Assembly: GCF_013393945.1 (NCBI RefSeq) | Contig: NZ_CP040297.1 | Coordinates: 6,600,809-6,664,808, forward strand | From: Nostoc sp. TCL26-01 | Lineage (GTDB): Bacteria; Cyanobacteriota; Cyanobacteriia; Cyanobacteriales; Nostocaceae | Direction: 5' to 3' | Length of the DNA stretch: 64,000 bases | Part shown: positions 28,312-37,734 of the stretch, one piece after another | How the letters are laid out: every line of letters begins with the position of its first letter | Numbering within the stretch: the first letter of the stretch is position 1 | The notes under the pieces: generated by a model | Told to the model about the DNA's origin: nothing | Database searches by the model: none | What the model saw: only the letters and a program-made list of their open reading frames with translations | Made by a program: the position numbers and the translations under genes

Positions 28312-31300
28312 CTAGGAAATCAAGGTGACAATTGCTTTAATGAGATGGTCTGGTTCTACTGGCTTAGAAAGATGCCGTTGAAAACCAACTTTTAGGGCTT
28401 GCTTTTCGTCTATTTCTCCAGCATACGCTGTAAGTGCGATCGCTGGAATCTGTCCACCTTGTCCTGCTGGTAAGGCTCTAATCTGTTGCATGAGCATATA
28501 ACCATCCATTTCTGGCATCCCGATGTCACTAACCAGAACATTGGGTAGGGATTGAGTTAAGATTTTTAGGGCTTCCACAGCAGAGGTGGCTGTAATTACT
28601 TCTGCCCCTGCTTGTTCTAAGAGGAAAGCGATAAATTCTCGTGTATCGGTATCATCATCTACCACTAAAACCTGGATACCCTGCACACCCAAAGATGGTT
28701 CCAAAAATTGAGTATCGTCGTTGACACTTGGCTGAGTCGGCATCAGAGGTAGGTTGAGGATAAATGTGGCTCCCATGTCTTCACCTTGGCTCTGGGCTTG
28801 AATTGTACCACCATGCAGTTCGACTAAATGACGAACGATCGCCAAACCTAAACCCAGTCCACCAAATTTACGGGTAGTGGCGCTATCTGCTTGGCGAAAA
28901 TAATCAAACACATAAGGTAAAAAATCAGTAGAAATACCCTTGCCAGTGTCGCTAATAGTGATTTGAGCTTGATTATTAACCTGTTGTAACTGTATCTCAA
29001 CTCGACCACCTGCGGGTGTAAATTTAATCGCATTGGATAGCAAGTTCCACATCACTTGTTGCAAGCGAGTGGAATCGCCCCAAACCATTCTCATTTCTGC
29101 TTCCAGCTTTACTTCTATGGAAATAGATTTGGCTTCTGCGGCGAGTCGCATAGTTTCTAGGGCGGCTTTAATAATTGATACTAGATTAATTGGGCTAGTT
29201 GTGAGATTGATCTTGCCTTGGAGAATCCGCGAGATATCGAGCAAGTCTTCAATCAGTTCGACTTGTAGCTTGGCATTACGCTCAATAATAACCAGAGCTT
29301 GTTTGATTTTGGCTTCGTCTAGCTTACCTGTTTGCAGCAACCTTGACCAACCGAGGATGGGATTGAGAGGCGATCGCAATTCATGAGACAATACTGCTAA
29401 AAATTCATCCTTAATCCGGTTAGCGGCTTGAGCTTCTTCCCTCAATACTTCTGCTGCTGAACGGGCTTGTTGTTCTGCTTCGTATAGTCGGGCATTTTCT
29501 ACAGCGACAGAGGCCATTTGGGCTAACTGCACCAGGATTGCTTCGTCAGCCGGGGTAAAATCTCCAGCATATTTGTCGGAAAGCTGAATCAATCCGATGT
29601 TTTTTCCGTCTCTTCCCAATAAGGGAGCTGCCAGCCAGCCACGCAGAGGTGGATGGTTTTCTGCCTCCTTACCAAAGCCCCGCCATTGTGGATGAGCCTC
29701 TAGTTCGGCTTGAGTCATCCGCATCGGATGATTGATTTTACACATATAAGCATAGATGCCAGAGCCATCGGGCTGTTGTTGATAATCTCGCCACTGAGCA
29801 TATTTATCGGACAAATAGACGGTAATGATTGCCTGTGACCAGTTCTGGTCAGTTGTCAAGCCTGTGACAGATTGGTGAGTGCCAATGATTGATGCTGCTT
29901 GGTCTGTGATCACTTGCAACACTTGTTCCACAGAAAGAGCAGAATTAATTGCCAAGGCGGCTGTGGTTAATCCTTGCAATTGGTTAACGTATGTGCGTTC
30001 ACGGGTGAGCAGTTGTTCGCGTTCCTGTTCGGCTTGCTTACGTTCTGTAATCTCGGCAGCAAAAACTGTCAGTCCATCCGGGGAGGGATAAACGCGGTTT
30101 TCATACCAACGGTTCCAAGTAGGGTAAAAATTCTCAAACTGGATGGGGGTTTGTTCGCTCAACGCTCGTTGAAATTGAATGTAAACATCAGTGCCAACGG
30201 TATCAGGAAATAAATCCCAAAGGCTGTGACTGAGGATTTGCTCACGTTCCATGCCAATCATCTCACACAGGCGATCGCTCGCGTAGGTAAATTGCCACTC
30301 GCGGTTGAGGACATAAAACCCATCATTAATGCTTGACAAAATACTGTCCACACTTTGCCTGGCTGTTTGTGCTTCTAGTCGCAACGTCTGCTCTTGCTGC
30401 ATGGCATCTTGCCGCAGTTTTGCCAGCTTTAAGGTTGCTTCGACTCGCGCTAACAATTCCCTAGCAGAAAACGGCTTGATCAGATAATCATTGGCTCCAG
30501 CTGCTAATCCCTCGACCTTGGCTTCTTCACCAGCTCTCGCAGACAGCAAAATCACGGGAATGTCACAGGTGCGATTATCACTCCGCAAGGCACTGAGCAA
30601 ACCAAAGCCATCTAGTCGGGGCATCATCACATCCGTCAGCACCAAATCTGGCAATTGATCAGCGATCGCCGCTAATGCTGCCATACCATCAGTAGCAGTC
30701 TCTACCAGATAATATCTACTCAGCAAGCGCTTGACATATTCCCGCATATCTGCATTGTCATCGACTAGGAGAATCCGGGCTGAAGCTGGTAATAAGCCAG
30801 AGGTAGCAGGTGATAAAGTAGATTCCTGACTATCCCCTATTCCCTGTTCCCCTACTTCTGGCAGCCAGCGTAAGGCTTCTTCAATGTAAGGAGTTGCGCC
30901 TAAAGCGGTGGAAGCTAGGGTGCGCTTTGCCTGTATGCGCTCTGGGGGTAAATGGGCTATGCCGATAGGAATGGTAATGGTAAAGGTTGTCCCTTGGTGT
31001 TCAATACTTTGAATCTGCACTTGACCACCATGTAATCTGACCAACTCCTGTACTAAGGCTAGGCCAATTCCCGAACCTTCTTGAGTTCTACCCTGCGCTC
31101 CTTCGACTCGGTGAAATCGTTCAAACAATTGGGGCAATTCGGCAGCCGGAATGCCGATTCCCGTATCGCTGACTGTTAACTCCACCTGTTGCTGTATCTG
31201 TCGCAAGGTAACTGTAATGGCTCCAGCGAATGTAAACTTAAACGCATTCGAGAGCAGGTTGAGAACAATTTTTTCCCACATCTGGCGGTCAACATAGACA

Positions 31301-32661
31301 GGTTCTCTCAGTGGTTCACAGTTGACAACCAACTGTAATCCTGCTTGTTCGATCGCCGAACGAAAGATACTAGCTAATTCGGCGGTGAAGTTAGCTAAAT
31401 CCGTAGGCTCATAAACCGCTTGCACCCGTCCGGCTTCTATGCGCGAAAAATCTAGTAATGTATTGACCAACTTCAACAGGCGTAAACCATTGCGGTGAAT
31501 CAAGGTTAGTTCCTGCTGTTGCCCTTGTGAGAGGTCATCTGTCGCCAATAGATCCTCTAATGGACTTAACATCAGAGTTAAGGGGGTACGAAATTCGTGG
31601 GAGATATTACTAAAAAAAGTGGTTTTAGCCCGGTCAAGTTCCGCTAACACTTCGGCCCGTTTGCGTTCTGCCTCATAGGCTTGAGCATTGGCAATACTAG
31701 CTGCAATCTGCGCTGAAACCAGGTTGAGAAATCCTTGATAGCTCTCATCAAACAACCGGAATGGGTTTAAAGCTGCCACTAATATACCCGCTTTTCCTGT
31801 CCTTCCTGATGGGGCGATCGCTACTACAGCAGCTTGATGGGGGGCGCGATTCCAGGCTCCCGTTGGCAGGTCAGGAAATTTTGATGGTAAATCTGCAATT
31901 AGATAGGATTCGTGAGTTGTCAATACCTGGGCAAAGTGCCAAAACGCATCATCATCGAGAGCAACAGTTTCCGGAACAGCTGGGTGTCCTGGCTCAATGC
32001 CACAGGTTCCCGCTAAAGTCACACACTGCTGCTCAGGGTCAAGCAGATAAATCATTGCAAAGGGCAAGTCATAGGGGTTGGTGGCCAGACAGCTGCTGCT
32101 GAGAGTGCAAGCTTCATCGAATGTACGCGCATCTGCTGTTTTGGCTGCCAGTTCCTTTAATAATGACAGTTGCCTCTCACCAATGATACGCGGCGTATCC
32201 TCAGTGTTGGCACAGATGATCCCACCAATACCGCCATCATCATTTGGCACAGGGCTATAGGAAAAGGTGTAGTAAGTTTCTTCTGGGTAGCCATTTCGCT
32301 CCATGATTAACAATAGAGCTTCATCATAAGTACCTTGATTTTGCCGCAGTGCTGTTTCCACGCGAGGCCCCACCTGATGCCAAATTTCGCGCCAGACAAC
32401 CGTGGCTTTTTCACCAAGAGCTTGTGGATGTTTGCCACCGAGAATGGCTCTATAAGCATCGTTGTAGAGATTGATTAAGTCATCACCCCACCACACAAAC
32501 ATGGCTTGGCGAGAGGTTAACATAATTCGCACGGCTGTCTTCAAGCTCTGTGACCAAGTTTCCACCGTACCCAAAGATGTTTGTGACCAATCATGCGATC
32601 GCATGAGCGCTGCCATCTCGCTATCGCCGATAAAGATAGTTTCCGAGATATTAGAGTTCAT
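28312..32661 (-). CDS. Double hybrid sensor histidine kinase/response regulator
   Basis: From the ATG at 32661 the protein is 1449 residues; a TTG at 32688 is possible but less likely. Order: PAS-like (about 20-160), GAF (175-330), HisKA with His355 (NISHEFRTPL), HATPase_c (to 565), receiver with Asp677 (LVLTDVMMPRLDG), PAS (770-870), GAF (900-1060), HisKA with His1093 (LSHELRSPLNP), HATPase_c (to 1300) and a second receiver with Asp1379 (VLVSDIGMPEMDG). No membrane segment, so it is cytosolic. Neither GAF shows a bilin cysteine motif. Two complete kinase-receiver units in one chain suggest an internal phosphorelay. The linker before the first receiver is encoded by a C-rich short-repeat-like stretch (about 30815-30860). 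Confidence 0.93.
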   Translation of the reverse strand: MNSNISETIFIGDSEMAALMRSHDWSQTSLGTVETWSQSLKTAVRIMLTSRQAMFVWWGDDLINLYNDAYRAILGGKHPQALGEKATVVWREIWHQVGPRVETALRQNQGTYDEALLLIMERNGYPEETYYTFSYSPVPNDDGGIGGIICANTEDTPRIIGERQLSLLKELAAKTADARTFDEACTLSSSCLATNPYDLPFAMIYLLDPEQQCVTLAGTCGIEPGHPAVPETVALDDDAFWHFAQVLTTHESYLIADLPSKFPDLPTGAWNRAPHQAAVVAIAPSGRTGKAGILVAALNPFRLFDESYQGFLNLVSAQIAASIANAQAYEAERKRAEVLAELDRAKTTFFSNISHEFRTPLTLMLSPLEDLLATDDLSQGQQQELTLIHRNGLRLLKLVNTLLDFSRIEAGRVQAVYEPTDLANFTAELASIFRSAIEQAGLQLVVNCEPLREPVYVDRQMWEKIVLNLLSNAFKFTFAGAITVTLRQIQQQVELTVSDTGIGIPAAELPQLFERFHRVEGAQGRTQEGSGIGLALVQELVRLHGGQVQIQSIEHQGTTFTITIPIGIAHLPPERIQAKRTLASTALGATPYIEEALRWLPEVGEQGIGDSQESTLSPATSGLLPASARILLVDDNADMREYVKRLLSRYYLVETATDGMAALAAIADQLPDLVLTDVMMPRLDGFGLLSALRSDNRTCDIPVILLSARAGEEAKVEGLAAGANDYLIKPFSARELLARVEATLKLAKLRQDAMQQEQTLRLEAQTARQSVDSILSSINDGFYVLNREWQFTYASDRLCEMIGMEREQILSHSLWDLFPDTVGTDVYIQFQRALSEQTPIQFENFYPTWNRWYENRVYPSPDGLTVFAAEITERKQAEQEREQLLTRERTYVNQLQGLTTAALAINSALSVEQVLQVITDQAASIIGTHQSVTGLTTDQNWSQAIITVYLSDKYAQWRDYQQQPDGSGIYAYMCKINHPMRMTQAELEAHPQWRGFGKEAENHPPLRGWLAAPLLGRDGKNIGLIQLSDKYAGDFTPADEAILVQLAQMASVAVENARLYEAEQQARSAAEVLREEAQAANRIKDEFLAVLSHELRSPLNPILGWSRLLQTGKLDEAKIKQALVIIERNAKLQVELIEDLLDISRILQGKINLTTSPINLVSIIKAALETMRLAAEAKSISIEVKLEAEMRMVWGDSTRLQQVMWNLLSNAIKFTPAGGRVEIQLQQVNNQAQITISDTGKGISTDFLPYVFDYFRQADSATTRKFGGLGLGLAIVRHLVELHGGTIQAQSQGEDMGATFILNLPLMPTQPSVNDDTQFLEPSLGVQGIQVLVVDDDTDTREFIAFLLEQAGAEVITATSAVEALKILTQSLPNVLVSDIGMPEMDGYMLMQQIRALPAGQGGQIPAIALTAYAGEIDEKQALKVGFQRHLSKPVEPDHLIKAIVTLIS

Positions 32662-33041
32662 CTCATAGGTCACTGTTACCACTCCCAAATCAAAGTGCCA
32701 AGTATCGGTGGATCAAACTTTATCGTCTTTTCAATTGTAACTGTTACAAAAAAGCCGATATAGGATATAATTACACAGTTTTTGCATTATGGATTTTCTA
32801 CCATTCTCATAAAGCTGGTAATCTAGCTGTGGGATGAAATAGGCGAAAACGTTAATCTCATACTTAAGGATATAGAGAATAGGCGGAAAAGTCTTTTGGT
32901 TGAGGAGTTTTATGATCAGTTTATGTTCAGTTTACCGGGCGATCGCTATAAATGGTAAGAGTTAATATGGGTGTGGATTCATCAGTACTTTGATGTTTAC
33001 TCACTCAGACAAAAGACGTACTTAACAGGAGCAACTGCATC
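32662..33041. other. Divergent promoter region between the hybrid kinase and tatA
   Basis: About 380 bases that must carry both promoters. A HIP1 octamer is at 32939-32946. A 15-codon frame at 32912-32959 has a good upstream GAGGAG but nothing else supports it. No RNA gene was recognised. Confidence 0.35.
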
Positions 33042-33314
33042 GTGAATATCTTTGGTATTGGTTTACCGGAAATGGCTGTAATTATGGTAGTGGCGTTATT
33101 AATTTTTGGCCCGAAAAAATTGCCAGAAATCGGCCGCAGTGTGGGAAAAGCAATTCGTGGTTTTCAGGAAGCTTCTAATGAGTTTCAAAATGAGTTTAAA
33201 CGGGAAGCTGAACAATTAGAGCAAGCTGTGAAAACTACTGCCGAACTTGAACCTAAGCAACTGGAAGCGGTGGAATTAGAAAAAGATAGTGCTGGTTCTT
33301 CCCCCTCGGCTTAA
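33042..33314 (+). CDS. tatA: Sec-independent translocase protein TatA/TatE
   Basis: This 90-residue protein starts with GTG, preceded by ACAGGAG at 33025-33031. It has the TatA layout: one short membrane span (GLPEMAVIMVVALLIFGPKKLPEIG, with the family FGPKKLPEIGR motif), an amphipathic helix (SVGKAIRGFQEASNEF) and an acidic, unstructured tail. TatA oligomers form the pore of the twin-arginine pathway for folded proteins. The pth gene follows after 33 bases and is probably co-transcribed. Confidence 0.95.
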   Translation: MNIFGIGLPEMAVIMVVALLIFGPKKLPEIGRSVGKAIRGFQEASNEFQNEFKREAEQLEQAVKTTAELEPKQLEAVELEKDSAGSSPSA

Positions 33315-33347
33315 TTATGTGTTGCGATTCGATTGATTATAAATAAA

Positions 33348-33992
33348 ATGACGGAATCTGTAACACAACCTGCTTTGGTGATTCCCCAGCTAATTGTCGG
33401 GTTGGGGAACCCAGAGCCAAAATACGACCAAACACGCCATAATATTGGCTTTGCGGCTGTTGATGCCCTTGCTCGTGCTTGGCAAATTCCCGTGAGTGAA
33501 AATCGTAAGTTTCAGGGAGAATACGGTGAAGGTATTGCACCAGGAGGAGTCAAGATTCGCTTACTGAAACCTTTAACCTATATGAATCGTTCGGGACAAG
33601 CAATACAAGCAGTGACAAGCTGGTACAAATTACCTGCCGAGTCTGTCTTGATTATCTATGACGATTTGGATTTACCTTTGGGCAAGACTCGTTTACGCTT
33701 ATCTGGTTCGGCTGGGGGACACAATGGCATGAAAAGTGCGATCGCTCATCTTAGCACTCAAAACTTTCCCCGTTTACGTATCGGCATTGGCAAACCTAAA
33801 AATGCCGCTAATGGTGATAATTCTGAGACTGTCTCTCATGTGTTAGGAAAATTTTCTGCCGGGGAAACTCCTTTGATGTCGCTGGTGCTGCAATTCGTTG
33901 TCGAGTGTGTAGAATTGAGCCTCAAACAAGGAGTAGAAAAAGCGATGAATCGCTGCAATAGTCGCACTATAGAAATTTCAGAAATTTCTTAA
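33348..33992 (+). CDS. pth: Peptidyl-tRNA hydrolase
   Basis: The protein is 214 residues from the ATG at 33348 (a TTG at 33333 is also in frame). It frees tRNA from peptidyl-tRNA dropped by the ribosome. Family motifs are clear: LIVGLGNPEPKYDQTRHNIGF with the catalytic histidine at 31, NRSGQAIQ, IIYDDLDLPLGKTRLR with the conserved aspartate, and GSAGGHNGMKS. The C-terminal extension is slightly longer than in E. coli. It is downstream of tatA on the same strand. Confidence 0.95.
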   Translation: MTESVTQPALVIPQLIVGLGNPEPKYDQTRHNIGFAAVDALARAWQIPVSENRKFQGEYGEGIAPGGVKIRLLKPLTYMNRSGQAIQAVTSWYKLPAESVLIIYDDLDLPLGKTRLRLSGSAGGHNGMKSAIAHLSTQNFPRLRIGIGKPKNAANGDNSETVSHVLGKFSAGETPLMSLVLQFVVECVELSLKQGVEKAMNRCNSRTIEISEIS

Positions 33993-34029
33993 TCTTCAAT
34001 CACTTATCTTTGAAAACGTGATATACGCA

Positions 34030-34046
34030 CACCCCTATCAGGGGTG
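34030..34046. terminator. Hairpin between convergent pth and rpsU
   Basis: Arms CACCCC (34030-34035) and GGGGTG (34041-34046) with a 5-base loop; a TCTTTTTATT run begins about ten bases later on the plus strand. It is a weak but plausible pth terminator. Confidence 0.4.
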
Positions 34047-34145
34047 CGGCACATATCTTTTTATTATGATCACAATAGTGGCAACTTAACTGTTGCTTGT
34101 TTTCTGGTAATATCCTCAAACAAAGCCCATGCAGACTAAATAGGT

Positions 34146-34325
34146 TTATTTAAAACGGCGCTTACGTCTAGCTGCCACTGCTTTACGTTTGCGTTTTTCT
34201 AATGGTGTTTCAAAGTGTCGATGATACTTAACATCAGCCAATATCCCAGCTTTGGAAACCTGGCGTTTAAACCGACGCAAAGCTGAATCTATACCTTCGT
34301 TCTCTCCTAGAACCACTTGGGTCAT
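34146..34325 (-). CDS. rpsU: 30S ribosomal protein S21
   Basis: This 59-residue protein was read on the minus strand from the ATG at 34325: MTQVVLGENEGIDSALRRFK, then RQVSKAGILADVKYHRHFETP and a very basic tail ending KRRFK. This is the whole S21 family pattern. S21 belongs to the small ribosomal subunit near the anti-Shine-Dalgarno region. The upstream sequence GAGGAAGACGA gives a ribosome-binding site. Confidence 0.96.
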   Translation of the reverse strand: MTQVVLGENEGIDSALRRFKRQVSKAGILADVKYHRHFETPLEKRKRKAVAARRKRRFK

Positions 34326-34502
34326 TCGTCTTCCTCATTGATCAATAGTCTCCATTGTAATAGTAGCCTCAAACCTAGCCAAACTACTTGAGAGACATAC
34401 GAGAAATTGTGATAATTTACTCAAATCAGATAAGTTAAGACTGACGTAAAAAATTTTCTTGCTAAGAAGTGAAGTACCTAACGAGGATAGTCAAAAGTCA
34501 AT

Positions 34503-34531
34503 AGACATCTAGTAAAAATTAATTCTGCGTT
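34503..34531. repeat. Partial copy of the 90-bp palindromic element
   Basis: AGACATCT followed by a sequence matching one end of the element at 26700-26729 in reverse complement, ending near 'attctgcgtt'. The hairpin core and other end are missing. Confidence 0.55.
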
Positions 34532-34608
34532 CCTCTCAATCTTTGTTAGGGACAATTCATTAATTCCCCCTACACCACTTTTCCAGATGTTGAATAGTCA
34601 ACGGTCAA

Positions 34609-35004
34609 TTATCCCCTATCCTGATAATCTTCAGAAGACATCGGATCTAATTCCCAGCGTCGATCATCACGTTGTTCTAAAATTTCGTTGGTGCGCAGAA
34701 AAGCTTTATCGTCCATTTCTAATCCCACGGCTGCTTCTAATTCCTCAGTCACATTTTGATCAGGAGTAGGGGAAGTACCACCAACAGCTTCATCTCCTAC
34801 CGCATCTGCATCTTGCCAGTAAGCATCGACATCGCCACCAGTTAGTTCTGGACTAGTTTCTGTATATTCTTGCCTTCTCTGTTGCAACACACGTCCACCG
34901 ATGTTGTATCCTGGCAAATCTTTGACACCAGTACCATAGGATTCGGTAATTTCCTGTGGCAAATCATCGGATTTAATCTCTTGATTGTTAGTTTCTTCTG
35001 CCAT
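34609..35004 (-). CDS. DUF6335-type acidic cyanobacterial protein
   Basis: This 131-residue, strongly acidic soluble protein resembles the cyanobacterial DUF6335 group (from memory): SYGTGVKDLPGYNIGG, ELTGGDVDAYWQDADAVGDEAVGG, PTPDQNVTEELEAAVGLEMDD and a C-terminal DRRWELDPMSSEDY. No function is known to me. It is probably largely disordered. It opens a run of small, likely stress-related genes to 38076. Confidence 0.7.
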   Translation of the reverse strand: MAEETNNQEIKSDDLPQEITESYGTGVKDLPGYNIGGRVLQQRRQEYTETSPELTGGDVDAYWQDADAVGDEAVGGTSPTPDQNVTEELEAAVGLEMDDKAFLRTNEILEQRDDRRWELDPMSSEDYQDRG

Positions 35005-35323
35005 AACATCAACAATTTCTATATTCTTAGCATAGCTGTTTCTGCCTTAGAGGTTGTACTGCAATGGATGTACAACTTTAGAAATAAAATCATCTATTTC
35101 TGGGGAACGAAGAAAATTTATCGACAATCACATAAGCTGATAAATATGAAATCAAGGTCAAGCCACTTGTAGTTGAATCTGCTAGTTATGGGTTGAAAGT
35201 TTTTAGGTTAAATAAAAGCAGCAGATAAGCTTTTAACTCATAACTACTTTTTTATAAAAGAGCTTATTTTAACAGATTGGTTTTTAAAAATGACTTTTCT
35301 CAGGTATTAGCAGAGGTAGTAAA
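35005..35323. other. Spacer with a terminator-like hairpin upstream of the DUF2267 gene
   Basis: About 320 bases without a gene, between divergent genes. An imperfect inverted repeat (TAGTTATG at 35183-35190, CATAACTA at 35239-35246, with further pairing inwards) is followed on the plus strand by CTTTTTTTAT. It could be an attenuator in the leader of the downstream gene or a terminator of an unseen short RNA. Confidence 0.35.
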
Positions 35324-35725
35324 GTGCAATACGATGAATTCATCACTCACGTGCAAAGCCTAGCTCAATCAAATTCTCGTGAAGATGCAGAAAGAGCTAC
35401 TTGTGCAACCCTAGAAACTATTAAGGAACGTATTTCTAGTGCAGAATCTCAAGCTTTAGCTGCCCAATTACCCCAAGAATTAGCAGCATATTTACAAGGC
35501 ACAGAGACAAAACCAGATCAAGACTTTGATTTACAAGCTTTTATCGTCCGCGTCAGTCAAAAAGAGAATACAGAACCCATAACTACAGCAATTCATGTGC
35601 GTGCAGTTTTTGCCGTATTACAAAATGCAATTAAACCAGAAGAGTTTGCTAAACTCCACGCTCACTTCTCTCGTGACTACGAAGAAATGTTTGGTACATC
35701 ACCCATAAATGAAGTGCCAGCCTAA
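35324..35725 (+). CDS. DUF2267 family protein
   Basis: This 133-residue helical protein starts at GTG with AGAGG upstream. The N-terminal MQYDEFITHVQ and the repeated pattern 'ATCATLETIKERISSAESQALAAQLPQEL' and 'HVRAVFAVLQNAIKPEEFAKLHAHFSRDYEEMF' are typical of DUF2267, a family of unknown function often found beside stress genes. The PfpI fusion gene follows after 53 bases on the same strand. Confidence 0.85.
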   Translation: MQYDEFITHVQSLAQSNSREDAERATCATLETIKERISSAESQALAAQLPQELAAYLQGTETKPDQDFDLQAFIVRVSQKENTEPITTAIHVRAVFAVLQNAIKPEEFAKLHAHFSRDYEEMFGTSPINEVPA

Positions 35726-35778
35726 CTCCAGCCTAACTATATAAATCCAATTAAGACCACCGTTAAGTAGGAAGAAAT

Positions 35779-36876
35779 ATGACCAACAATAACAGTCATT
35801 TCGGACAGAAAAAAGTTGCTATGCTCATTGAGCAAGCAGTGGAAGATATAGAGTTTATTCTTCCTTGTAACGCCCTTAAGCAAGCAGGATTTACAGTGGT
35901 TGTGCTTGGTTCACGGACGAATGAAAAATATAAAGGCAAACGTGGTAAGCTATCGATCCAAGCTGATGCTACCACTACAGAGGCGATCGCTTCAGAATTT
36001 GATGCTGTGGTAATTCCTGGTGGTATGGCTCCTGATAAAATGCGACGCAACCCCAATACAGTCCGCTTCGTACAAGAGGCGATGCAGCAGGGAAAATGGG
36101 TAGCTGCGGTTTGTCATGGGCCACAAGTGTTGATTGAAGGCGATTTGCTTCAAGGTAAACGAGCTACAGGCTTTAGTGCTATCCGCAAGGATATGATTAA
36201 CGCCGGAGCAAATTACTTAGATGAAGCCCTAGTCGTTGACGGGAATTTGATTACATCCCGTGAACCTGGAGATTTGGCAATTTTCACCACAGCTATCTTA
36301 AGCCGCTTGGGTTATGGTGGTAAAGATGCGGCACTGCCAGATGAAAAAGATGCTAGCGCCGAATGGTGGAAACTAGCTGATGCTTGGGGTGGTTCAACTA
36401 AGGGTGATATTGTTCGAGGCTTAAATACTGCTCTCAGTGGAGAACGTTATTCACAAGAAGCATTAGAAAAGTATCTAGAAAAAGAATCAAATGTGGAAGC
36501 AAAAGCCCTGTTTCAAGATTTGATTACCAACAAACAGCGTCACATTGAAATATTAGAAACATATTTGCATAGACTTGGTGAAAAACCTTCTCTAGCCGCA
36601 AATATTGCTAATCAATATGCTAAGGTAAAAACGGCTTTAACTGGTAGTGATGATATCTATCAAATCCGTAGCGCTTTGGGTGACGTGCAAACAGGAATTG
36701 GTGATATTGGCAACTTGTGTGCAATGTACACTGATCCAGTAGCAACAGCTATTTTCAAAGAAATTTATCAAGATTTATTGCAGTACGAACAACGATTGGT
36801 AGAGCTATATCGTTCATGTTTAGCTACTACAGTTCAGCCTCCCAAGCCAACAACAGGTGCGGCTGTTTCTATGTAA
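35779..36876 (+). CDS. DJ-1/PfpI amidase-like domain fused to a four-helix-bundle (DUF2383-like) domain
   Basis: Residues about 10-178 form a DJ-1/PfpI domain with the nucleophile Cys112 in AAVCHGPQVLI and the acidic residue in VEDIEF. PfpI-type proteins act as proteases, glyoxalases or stress chaperones; the reaction is not decided here. Residues about 205-350 form a separate helical domain (WGGSTKGDIVRGLNTALSGERYSQEALEKYL ... EILETYLHRLGEK) resembling the ferritin-like DUF2383/PA2169 bundle, which could bind metal. The ATG at 35779 is preceded by AGGAAG. This fusion fits a general-stress role in the surrounding cluster. Confidence 0.82.
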   Translation: MTNNNSHFGQKKVAMLIEQAVEDIEFILPCNALKQAGFTVVVLGSRTNEKYKGKRGKLSIQADATTTEAIASEFDAVVIPGGMAPDKMRRNPNTVRFVQEAMQQGKWVAAVCHGPQVLIEGDLLQGKRATGFSAIRKDMINAGANYLDEALVVDGNLITSREPGDLAIFTTAILSRLGYGGKDAALPDEKDASAEWWKLADAWGGSTKGDIVRGLNTALSGERYSQEALEKYLEKESNVEAKALFQDLITNKQRHIEILETYLHRLGEKPSLAANIANQYAKVKTALTGSDDIYQIRSALGDVQTGIGDIGNLCAMYTDPVATAIFKEIYQDLLQYEQRLVELYRSCLATTVQPPKPTTGAAVSM

Positions 36877-37172
36877 TCACATCAAGGAATAGGTCGTAGG
36901 AAATAGGGAGTGGTAATACATTTTCCCACTCTCTATATTTATAGCAACAGTCTAGAATAATTAAACGCAGATAAACGCAGATAAACTTGTACCTCAGTAG
37001 ACTAAGAAACGCTATATCAATTTGTCTTAAAATATAATGCTTAGTTGTATTAAGTAATGAGTTATTAATCATAAACTATGACTAAATACTGATTAATAAC
37101 TCTGTCTACGAAATGATGTTTAATTATCTTGAATATAGTCACAATATATCCATAACGTAATTAAGGAACTCT

Positions 37173-37565
37173 ATGAATCGCTTAATTCCTTGGATACAAA
37201 ATGTTCTGCTGCGTCAGATTTTGATTGTTTGTGTGATTGCTACAACTTTTTTTGTGAGTCAATCTTTTACTTACAATCAAGCTATAGTTGCCCAAGCTGA
37301 TACAGTCAAAACTCCAGAAGGTATTTACTACAAAGGTACTCCAGATCAAAATATCACAAGTGATAATCAAGTCCGAAAAGCTCAAAATCGCCTCAAAGAA
37401 ACGGCTGAGAACGTTCGAGAAAAGTTAAACTTAGACGAAGAAACTCCCAGAGCTACTAAAGAGTATAAAAAATTCGTCCAAAGAAAAGTAGATAGAACTG
37501 TTGAGCCTTTTACTGGTAAAGAAGGTGGTTATTATCAACAGCCTAATCGGAGACGCGATCGCTAA
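37173..37565 (+). CDS. Exported small protein of unknown function
   Basis: This 130-residue protein has an N-terminal hydrophobic segment (about 12-34) acting as a signal peptide or anchor, with a possible cut after IVAQA near residue 42. The rest is highly charged: KTPEGIYYKGTPDQ, a helical KAQNRLKETAENVREKLNLDEETP and a basic end. I do not know a named family. A good ribosome-binding site (AAGGA) precedes the start. A tandem 'ataaacgcag' pair lies in the 296-base spacer upstream. Confidence 0.65.
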   Translation: MNRLIPWIQNVLLRQILIVCVIATTFFVSQSFTYNQAIVAQADTVKTPEGIYYKGTPDQNITSDNQVRKAQNRLKETAENVREKLNLDEETPRATKEYKKFVQRKVDRTVEPFTGKEGGYYQQPNRRRDR

Positions 37566-37734
37566 AATTTGGCGCTGAATTTTACCAGGAAATAACGACG
37601 GCAAGTAAGTCTAGAGATGTCAGATATTGCGTCTCTAGATTTAATTAAATTGGCTCCTAAATCCTGACATGAAATTTTTAAAACAAACAAGATAACTGCA
37701 TCAAAGTCGTTCTCAAACCATAAGGTGATCAAGT

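Noticed and set aside
32912..32959. 15-codon frame with GAGGAG upstream, possible leader peptide of tatA
   Set aside because: There is no codon bias or attenuator hairpin to support a leader peptide.
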